Shown here: positions 58,338 to 64,000 of the stretch, piece by piece
Position numbering within the stretch: position 1 is the stretch's first letter
Layout: every line of letters begins with the position of its first letter
From: Pseudomonas palmensis
Lineage (GTDB): Bacteria > Pseudomonadota > Gammaproteobacteria > Pseudomonadales > Pseudomonadaceae
Length of the DNA: 64,000 nt
Assembly (NCBI RefSeq): GCF_017848315.1
Contig: NZ_JAFKEC010000001.1
Location: 62,001 to 126,000, forward strand
Reading direction: 5' to 3'
The notes under the pieces: generated by a model
What the model saw: only the letters and a program-made list of their open reading frames with translations
What the model was told of the DNA's origin: nothing
The model's database searches: none
Position numbers and translations under genes: made by a program

Positions 58338-59111
58338 TCACAAAAAAAGAAGAGCAAGGCCCACTCCCACCACCAACCCCACTATTACCGCCAACGTCAA
58401 CCGCACACGCTCGCGCTGCTTGCGACGTACCTTGCGCAGCCGCTCCTCAGGCACCGTGACATGATTGCCGAATCCGGTGTGCAGCACCGCATCGCCTTCA
58501 AGGGTCACAGCGGTCAGCTCAAGTTCGGCATACCGCTTTGAAAGCGACTTCTCGCCGCTATGCGCAGCGAAAGGTGCACATAGATGATAGTCACTCAGGC
58601 GTCGCAGCCCAGGGTTCAGCGAGAAAGACTGCCACTCGGGCTTGTCCGAGAGCAGCGGGTAGCAAGGGACCCCAGCGATGATCTCGCGCTCGCCCAGGTG
58701 AATGTAGGGGCTGTTGACATTGAGGTCGTAGACGAAATTGCGCAGCCATACCTGCAGCAGTTTCGGCCGCGCCTCGAGAATCACCTGCGAATCTTCGACG
58801 AAGGCCGGGCGATAGAACCGCCAGTCATCTTCGCAATGAAAGATGTACGGGGTTTTGACATGACCGTAAGCCAGATCGATCGACGCCAGCTGCCCAAGCT
58901 TGGGCTTGTTCACGAACACCGTGCAGTAAGGCTTCCAGTGCTCCGGAATGGCGTCGTGCACGGCCTCGTCACCGCTGTCTTCGGTGATGAAAACCTCACG
59001 GATAGGCGCTGTGTTGAACTGATCGAAACTGTCCAGCGTCAGCTTGAGCAGATCGAACCGCCCACAGCTGGTCACTACCAGCGTCACATCACTCTTTTCA
59101 CTAAATTGCAC
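58338..59111 (-). CDS. GT2-like glycosyltransferase with a C-terminal membrane anchor
   Basis: A 257-residue protein whose first 100 residues look like a GT-A glycosyltransferase: VTLVVTSCGRFDLLKLTLDSFDQF, EVFITEDSGDE, and an acidic EDD at 94-96 (PYIFHCEDDWRFYRP) in the metal-binding DxD place. The middle part carries VWLRNFVYDLNVNSPYIHLGE and NPGLRRLSDYHLCAPFAAHSGEKSL. The last 22 residues (236-257) form one hydrophobic helix after a very basic stretch (RLRKVRRKQRERVR), so the enzyme looks tail-anchored with its catalytic side in the cytosol. GTG 59111 is the likely start. Probable LPS-core sugar transferase. Confidence 0.75.
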   Translation of the reverse strand: MQFSEKSDVTLVVTSCGRFDLLKLTLDSFDQFNTAPIREVFITEDSGDEAVHDAIPEHWKPYCTVFVNKPKLGQLASIDLAYGHVKTPYIFHCEDDWRFYRPAFVEDSQVILEARPKLLQVWLRNFVYDLNVNSPYIHLGEREIIAGVPCYPLLSDKPEWQSFSLNPGLRRLSDYHLCAPFAAHSGEKSLSKRYAELELTAVTLEGDAVLHTGFGNHVTVPEERLRKVRRKQRERVRLTLAVIVGLVVGVGLALLFL

Positions 59112-59182
59112 AGCAACCCCCGGTAAATGCGTCCATGCAGTTGCAACCTCTCCAGTCCGTTCAGGCTGCACGCCCAGTGGAG

Positions 59183-60139
59183 TCAGACCCCCAGTTTCAG
59201 ACGCAGACGCTGCCAAGCGCTCAGTGGTGGGTGAGGACGGAGTACCGGCTGCAACTGCTCGACAATACTGCGCCCGACCTGGGCGAAACTGAAACGTGAA
59301 ACCGCCAGATCACGGCCGTTGGTGGCGATACGCTGCACCAGGGCCTCGTCGGCACGCAGGACCTTCAACTTGGCCTGCAACTGGGCAATGCTGCCATACA
59401 GTACGACGTTGTGCATGTCCTGCAAACCCAGCGCACGATTCTCCGCCTCGCCCTGGTCGAACGCCAGCAGCACGCAACCGCAGGCCATGGCCTCGAAGTT
59501 CTTGATCATGTACTCACCCATGCCGACGTCGGCGCTGACGAAGAAACGAATGCGGTTGAGCGTGTCGCAATACTCGGCACCCGAATTGGTACGGGTCACC
59601 ACCAGGTTCTCGACTTGCCCCAGCTCGTCGAGCAACGCCTTGCGGCCGCTGTAGGCCACACTGTTGGTGCTGCCGACGAAGGCAAGTTCCATGTCCCGCT
59701 CGCGCCCCTGGTCGGCCAGCAACTGCTGGTCGTAGCCCTTGGGCACGAACACCGCGTCGAAGCCTTCCTGGCGCAGACGCTCGCTGACCATGTAACCCGA
59801 GCTGATCACCCGGGCCCAGGGCAGCTTGCGGTAATGCGCGCTGAACTTGCCGGTGTACTTGCACGGAATGTAGTTCTGGTAGGCATCGTGCTCCAGAATG
59901 ACCAGATTGGGCACGGTACGGATGAAACCGACCTGACGGATCTCCTGCTTGAAGCGCAGGAAGAAGATGATGCGGTCGTACCGGGTGACGTCCACCTCGC
60001 GGCGAAAATACCCGCGCAGGTCGCGCTGTTCGGCACTGCTCAACCAGCGCAGGTCGCATTCGCAATGGGCCGCAACCCCTTCGTACAGCCGGTCAAGAAT
60101 GGCCCGCTGTTCCTTCTGCACCAGAAATAGAACTTTCAT
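59183..60139 (-). CDS. Ssg-like cell-surface glycosyltransferase
   Basis: A 318-residue cytosolic protein starting MKVLFLVQKEQRAILDRLYE. The C-terminal half resembles GT-B glycosyltransferases (LAFVGSTNSVAYSGRKALLDELG, GMGEYMIKNFEAMACGCVLLAFDQGEAENRALG). By gene order (between core transferases and the PIG-L gene) and general character it corresponds to Ssg, a pseudomonad glycosyltransferase affecting LPS and surface properties; that assignment is from context. ATG 60139 is the natural start. A run of aromatic and charged residues (RYDRIIFFLRFKQEIRQV) lies in the N-terminal domain. Confidence 0.72.
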   Translation of the reverse strand: MKVLFLVQKEQRAILDRLYEGVAAHCECDLRWLSSAEQRDLRGYFRREVDVTRYDRIIFFLRFKQEIRQVGFIRTVPNLVILEHDAYQNYIPCKYTGKFSAHYRKLPWARVISSGYMVSERLRQEGFDAVFVPKGYDQQLLADQGRERDMELAFVGSTNSVAYSGRKALLDELGQVENLVVTRTNSGAEYCDTLNRIRFFVSADVGMGEYMIKNFEAMACGCVLLAFDQGEAENRALGLQDMHNVVLYGSIAQLQAKLKVLRADEALVQRIATNGRDLAVSRFSFAQVGRSIVEQLQPVLRPHPPLSAWQRLRLKLGV

Positions 60140-60188
60140 TGTCTTCCTTGCGGCGCTCGGGCCACAGCTATGCATTCATGCACCGGGT

Positions 60189-61598
60189 TCAGAGGTCCCG
60201 GCGCCAGAACAATTCGTGTCGACGTACCGCCTTGCGGAAGAACTCGTTCTCACCGTAAGGCGAAGGCTGACGCCCGGCCAGCCAACGTTGCAGCAGGCGA
60301 CGCAGGCGACGCTTGAAGGGTGCACGCGGCTGCAGGTCATGCATCATGCCCAGGGCCATGGCCTTGTCGCGCTGGGTGTCCAGCGTCAGGCTCAGGCTGT
60401 AGGGCGCCCAGGCCTGGCCAGGCTCGACCTGCGGCGGCAAGGCAATGCCGGAACCGCTGTCACCCATCGGCCAGCGATCGTTGTCATGCAGGTGGTTGGC
60501 GTAGTACAGCACGCTCTCGGGCTGCCATTGCAGGCCGTGCAACGCTTCGAGCACGGCGGCCTGGGCACACAGGTGGTCCGGATGCGGGTCCAGGGTCGGG
60601 TGCGGCATCACCAGCACCTGTGGGCGCGCCTGCATGATCAGTGCACGCAGGTCGGCCAGCAGGTTGTTCCAGGTGGGCGCGCCGTCCTGGTCGCCCGGCA
60701 GCGACAGGGCGTTGAGCTGGCGGAACAGCCGCGTATCGCTCAGGTCGGCTTCGCGTGAGGCGACGGGCTGATCCGGTGCGGCCTGCATGGCGGGCAACTG
60801 CAGGCAGAAATAGCCCAGTTGCACGCACTGCGCTTCTGGCACACCGGCCCAGCGCGGTACGGCGATACTGTCCCACGCGCGCAAGCGGCCCTTCAGGCGT
60901 GCGGCCTGCGCAGGCTCCAGGCCCATCTGCTGGTAATGCTCGGCCTCGATCTCGCCGGCCGTAAGCGTCACGACCCACGCCTCTTCGGCCTGGCTGTACA
61001 GCCCGTAGGCGGCCAGTTCCGCATCGTCGGCGTGGGGCGCAATCACCATCACCCGGCGCTGGCGCAGGTCGCTGGCGCGCACCACGATCAGCGACGCAGC
61101 CTCGACCACCCGGCAGCAACGCCCGCGGATGCGCAGAGTGCCGGCCAGCAGCGCCGGCGCCTGCCCGGTCAGATTGAGGTAGCGCAGCCCGTCGACCCCG
61201 CGCTCCAAGCCCTGCAGGTCCGCCTCCCCCTCGCCCGACACCTCGACGCCAGGGTCGCGAAAACGCCCCAGCAGCGAGCTTTTGACACGCACCTGCAGCA
61301 CCAGCGTCTCATCGCCCGACAGGCTCAATGATGCCGGCGCACGCAGCACCAGGCCATCCAGCGACACCGGCACGCGCTCGCAGGGTTCAGGGAACTCGTA
61401 CAGATAATCATCACCTGGCGAATAGAACAGGTGATCGGCAAACCATGCCTCGTGAGCCACCCACAACAGCGGCAACAGCATCAGCGCCAGCCACCATTTC
61501 ACCAGCACGCCCAGGGCGATCAGCACCACCAGAGCGACCAGCAGGCCCACGCGCTTGTTGCGCCGATGGCGCCTGAGCAACTGCTGCTTGCGGCTCAC
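60189..61598 (-). CDS. dnpA: PIG-L family de-N-acetylase (DnpA-like)
   Basis: A 469-residue inner-membrane protein with two N-terminal membrane helices (about 17-34 and 36-52). A beta-rich spacer follows, then a PIG-L deacetylase domain with the zinc motif APHADDAELAAYG near 196-208 and the second metal site PHPTLDPHPDH. In P. aeruginosa the gene in this place, dnpA, affects fluoroquinolone tolerance and is thought to deacetylate an LPS-core sugar. GTG 61598 overlaps the upstream stop (GTGA), which fixes the start and indicates coupling with the Mig-14-like gene. Confidence 0.85.
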   Translation of the reverse strand: MSRKQQLLRRHRRNKRVGLLVALVVLIALGVLVKWWLALMLLPLLWVAHEAWFADHLFYSPGDDYLYEFPEPCERVPVSLDGLVLRAPASLSLSGDETLVLQVRVKSSLLGRFRDPGVEVSGEGEADLQGLERGVDGLRYLNLTGQAPALLAGTLRIRGRCCRVVEAASLIVVRASDLRQRRVMVIAPHADDAELAAYGLYSQAEEAWVVTLTAGEIEAEHYQQMGLEPAQAARLKGRLRAWDSIAVPRWAGVPEAQCVQLGYFCLQLPAMQAAPDQPVASREADLSDTRLFRQLNALSLPGDQDGAPTWNNLLADLRALIMQARPQVLVMPHPTLDPHPDHLCAQAAVLEALHGLQWQPESVLYYANHLHDNDRWPMGDSGSGIALPPQVEPGQAWAPYSLSLTLDTQRDKAMALGMMHDLQPRAPFKRRLRRLLQRWLAGRQPSPYGENEFFRKAVRRHELFWRRDL

Positions 61599-62491
61599 AC
61601 CTGAAACACCGGCACGGGGTTGCACCATCGGTCCTTGTACTCGCGATCGGCGCGGCCGAAGGAGAACCGCAGCGGCTTGTTCAGCGCACGCGCGGCTTCC
61701 CAGGCGCTCTGGGTGTTGAGAAAGCTCAGCACGCTGCCCGGGCTGAACGCACGCGTCTCGGGGTCGACGCCGCCGTTGACGTACTCGACGCTGACCCACT
61801 CGGGAGCCTCGACGCGGTACACCAGCTGGATCGCGATCGGCTTGTCTTCCAGAAACAGCACCGAGCCGATCAGCAACGCGCGCAGGCGTTCGACCATCTC
61901 GGCCATGCGCTCGGCACCGGTGGCCGCAAAGCCCCAGCGGCGCTGGAACAGGTCGCAATACATCGACGCGATCTCGGTACTGGTGAACTCGGTGATGGCC
62001 CGCACCTGCCCGCCCGCCTCTTCCAGCAAGCGCAGTTCGCGGCGCTGGTTGTAGCGAAACTTCTTCGACAGTTCTTCGGGCTGGCGTGCCATGGCCAGGG
62101 CTTCGGGCTGCGCCTTGAGGCCGCTGAAACGGCCCTGGTTGAGCTCGGACAGGTAGCGCCCGGCATGGCGCAGCGGCGCCTGTGCATCGGCAGCGGCCGG
62201 CAGAATCAGCTCGGCATTGCCCAGGTCGAACAGGCCCTTCTTGCCCCGGCGCTTGAGCACGTCCTTGGACAGTGCCAGGTAGCGGTCCCAGGTGGGTATG
62301 GCCGCCTTCAGTTCGTCACCCTGGTACCAGCCCAGGTAACGCACCGGAATATCGGCCATCTCGGCCAGTTGCGCGAGCACCAGCGGGTGGGTCGCCACAC
62401 TGCCGCCAAAGCGCTGCCAGGCGTCGGCGTAGGCCGGCGCATCGATCACGCGCCAGCCGCGCTCACGCCAGCCTTGTACATAATTGAGCAT
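61595..62491 (-). CDS. Mig-14-like protein, GNAT/FemX-type
   Basis: A 298-residue inner-face protein resembling Mig-14, which contributes to antimicrobial peptide resistance in Salmonella and Pseudomonas. Recognisable stretches are RERGWRVIDAPAYADAWQRFGGSVATHP, KKFRYNQRRELRLLEEAGGQVR, ELFQRRWGF-like YCDLFQRRWGF and the acyltransferase-type core VSVEYVNGGVDPETRAFSPGSVLSFLN. ATG 62491 overlaps the wapH-like stop by one base (TGATG) and its own stop overlaps the PIG-L start. The biochemical reaction is not known. Confidence 0.8.
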   Translation of the reverse strand: MLNYVQGWRERGWRVIDAPAYADAWQRFGGSVATHPLVLAQLAEMADIPVRYLGWYQGDELKAAIPTWDRYLALSKDVLKRRGKKGLFDLGNAELILPAAADAQAPLRHAGRYLSELNQGRFSGLKAQPEALAMARQPEELSKKFRYNQRRELRLLEEAGGQVRAITEFTSTEIASMYCDLFQRRWGFAATGAERMAEMVERLRALLIGSVLFLEDKPIAIQLVYRVEAPEWVSVEYVNGGVDPETRAFSPGSVLSFLNTQSAWEAARALNKPLRFSFGRADREYKDRWCNPVPVFQV

Positions 62492-63621
62492 CAGGCCTGC
62501 CCCGTCAGTTCGACAACCTGGGGAAGGTGCCAGAAAGTCTCGCGCACGGCCGTGTCGGAGAAGCGTTCGCGCAGGCGCTCGAGCATGCGCTCGGCACAGG
62601 CCTGGCGTTGCGCCTGGTCCAGCTCGGCCAGGTGTTGCAGGCCTTGCGCCAGACGCTCGGCATCCCCGAGCGGGAACAGGATGCCGACACCTTCGACCAC
62701 TTCCTTGGCGCCACCGCAGGCGGTGGCCAGCAACGGCACGCCGGCCACCATCGCTTCGAGCAGCACCATGCCGAAAGGCTCGTGGTCCGAGCTCAGGGCA
62801 AACACGTCGAAGGCACTGAAATAGCGCCGTGCATCCGGTACCTGGCCGAGAAAGTCCACCTGTGCGGCAATACCCAGCGCCTCGGCCTGCGCCTTGAGCG
62901 CGTGCTCCAGGCGGCCGGTGCCCAGCACCGCCAGGCGGGCGCCTGCCGGCAGTGCCGGCAGCGCCTGGGCAAACCCGCGCAGCAAGGTGGCCTGGTCCTT
63001 GTCCGGGTGCAGCCGGCCGACGTTGCCGACGATCCATGCCTTCGCATCCAGGCCCAGGGCCTGGCGCGCCTGCGCGGCGGGCACCAGGCTGGCCTGCAGG
63101 GCGTCGATGTCGATGCGGTTGTACAGCGTCTGGATACGCTCGGCCGGCCACTTGGGCAGGCACTGGCGCATGTCGTCGCGCACCGCGTCCGACACCCCGA
63201 GCAGGCTCAGGCGTTTGCTGAACAGGTTGGCGAACAGCTGGCGGGTACGCCGCTGGTAGTCGCCAAAGGCGTGGTGCACGCCGATCACCGGCAGGCGGGT
63301 GGCCAGCAGGGCGATGTAGATCGGCTTGAAGCGGTGGGCGATGCAGAAGCTGAATCGGCGCGACGCGGCAATGCGGCGCAGTTCGCGAATCGCGCCCAGC
63401 TTCAAGCCACGAATGGCCTTGGAGCTGAACTCGAGAAACAGCACTTCATCGCTCGCACAGCCCGCCGCCACCTGCGGATCGGCGGCGCCGGTGAGAAACA
63501 CCGTGGTGACGCGGTAGCCCTTGCCCGCGAACAGGCTGGCGTACTGACGGGCGCAGTCGAGAAACGGCCCGTCATAGCCATGGCAAAACTGCAGGACGTG
63601 CCGTTCAGCCAACGCTGTCAT
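62491..63621 (-). CDS. wapH: WapH-like LPS-core glycosyltransferase (GT4)
   Basis: A 376-residue GT-B glycosyltransferase of family GT4. Its N-terminal acceptor domain has HVLQFCHGYDGPFLDCARQYASLF and VIGVHHAFGDYQRRTRQLF. The donor domain has VGNVGRLHPDKDQATLLRGFA, RLAVLGTGRLEHALKAQAEALG and SDHEPFGMVLLEAMVAGVPLLATACGG, with the EX7E pair typical of retaining enzymes. Gene order (carbamoyltransferase, this gene, mig-14-like, dnpA-like) is that of P. aeruginosa wapH. It overlaps the carbamoyltransferase 3' end by 17 bp and the Mig-14-like gene by one base. Confidence 0.82.
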   Translation of the reverse strand: MTALAERHVLQFCHGYDGPFLDCARQYASLFAGKGYRVTTVFLTGAADPQVAAGCASDEVLFLEFSSKAIRGLKLGAIRELRRIAASRRFSFCIAHRFKPIYIALLATRLPVIGVHHAFGDYQRRTRQLFANLFSKRLSLLGVSDAVRDDMRQCLPKWPAERIQTLYNRIDIDALQASLVPAAQARQALGLDAKAWIVGNVGRLHPDKDQATLLRGFAQALPALPAGARLAVLGTGRLEHALKAQAEALGIAAQVDFLGQVPDARRYFSAFDVFALSSDHEPFGMVLLEAMVAGVPLLATACGGAKEVVEGVGILFPLGDAERLAQGLQHLAELDQAQRQACAERMLERLRERFSDTAVRETFWHLPQVVELTGQA

Positions 63622-64000
63622 AAGCTTTCGCGCCGTCCTTGACCACCAGGATGTCTTCCATGATCAGGTACTGCAGGTCCGAGCCGAAGAACATGTTCAG
63701 GGCATCGGTCGGCGAGCAGATCATCGGTTCGCCACGACGGTTGAGCGAGGTATTGAGCGACACGCCGTTGCCGGTCAGGGTCTCCAGCGCCTTCATCATG
63801 TCGTAGTAGCGCGGGTTGTACTCACGCTTGAGCACCTGGGCCCGCGAGGTGCCATCTTCGTGGACCACTTCCGGCACGCGGGTCTTCCACTCTTCAGCCA
63901 CTTCGAAGGTGAAGGTCATGAACGGGGCCGGGTGATCGATCTTGATCATCTGCGGCGCCACGGTGTCGAGCATCGACGGGCAGAAAGGCCTCCAGCGCTC
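63605..64000 (-). CDS. Carbamoyltransferase, C-terminal end (cut by window edge)
   Basis: The last 131 residues of a NodU/CmcH-type carbamoyltransferase. The sequence begins in the conserved ERWRPFCPSML and continues with HPAPFMTFTFEV, EVVHEDGTSRAQVL and LTGNGVSLNTSLNRRGEPMICSPTDALNMFFGSDLQYLIME. The family uses carbamoyl-phosphate to carbamoylate sugars. Beside LPS-core genes in Pseudomonas, the likely target is the carbamoylated heptose II of the inner core. The N-terminal catalytic part lies outside the window. Confidence 0.92.
   Translation of the reverse strand, partial: ERWRPFCPSMLDTVAPQMIKIDHPAPFMTFTFEVAEEWKTRVPEVVHEDGTSRAQVLKREYNPRYYDMMKALETLTGNGVSLNTSLNRRGEPMICSPTDALNMFFGSDLQYLIMEDILVVKDGAKAYDSVG

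Noticed and set aside
62492..63163. Upstream extension of the Mig-14-like frame
   Set aside because: It lies entirely within the WapH-like gene in another frame; the TGATG junction at 62491 marks the true start.

Overview
This 64 kb window is GC-rich chromosomal DNA from a gamma-proteobacterium, almost certainly a fluorescent pseudomonad of the Pseudomonas putida group. The evidence is the gene order (rnr; purA-hisZ-hflCKX-hfq-miaA-mutL-amiB-tsaE-nnrD; queG; orn/rsgA; motAB; psd/serB; parC-parE; thiC; tolC; waaA; hldE; msbA; LPS-core genes). It also includes frequent GTG/TTG starts and two families of paired REP elements between genes. Nearly all of it is conserved core genome. I see no prophage, IS element, integron or CRISPR array.

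Layout. 1-1.4 kb: 5' part of rnr and two identical tRNA-Leu(CAG) genes sharing one strong promoter. 1.5-4.2 kb: a ferric-iron ABC binding protein and fused permease behind a possible Fur box. 4.2-6.2 kb: a chemoreceptor. 6.3-18.6 kb: a leftward run of housekeeping genes (nnrD, tsaE, amiB, mutL, miaA, hfq, hflX, hflK, hflC, then hisZ and purA), mostly with overlapping stop/start codons. 18.6-22.2 kb: queG, a TRIC/UPF0126 membrane protein, orn and rsgA. 22.2-23.7 kb: the one accessory-looking patch, with a DUF3077 gene, a REP-truncated small gene behind a structured leader, and a TIR-like gene whose catalytic Glu position appears to be Ala. 23.7-29 kb: motAB, an HDOD protein, a rhodanese and psd. 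29-32.7 kb: serB, an AhpA-family membrane protein ending in what looks like a degenerate nucleotide-cyclase domain, and a PqiC-like lipoprotein.

32.8-41.3 kb: a leftward cluster nudF, DUF1249, cpdA, yqiA, parE, phytase-like esterase, retropepsin-like protease, parC. 41.5-45.8 kb: an RsiV-like lipoprotein converging on cytX, then thiC under a TPP riboswitch, a thiamine-precursor synthesis and uptake unit. 45.9-48.7 kb: tolC and waaA. 48.7-50 kb: a LysR regulator divergent from an SMR exporter over a perfect palindrome. 50-53 kb: an FAD oxidoreductase, an aldo/keto reductase and a protein with a divergent Nudix box. 53-64 kb: envelope and LPS-core genes: hldE (heptose precursor), msbA (lipid A flippase), a pseudokinase-like toluene-tolerance protein, several glycosyltransferases, a PIG-L deacetylase (dnpA-like), a Mig-14-like protein, a WapH-like transferase and the 3' end of a carbamoyltransferase gene cut by the window edge.

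No convincing new multi-gene system is visible. The best leads are the TIR-like protein and its REP-rich neighbourhood, the structured leader in front of the truncated small gene, the AhpA pseudo-cyclase, the divergent Nudix-like protein and the tail-anchored glycosyltransferase.
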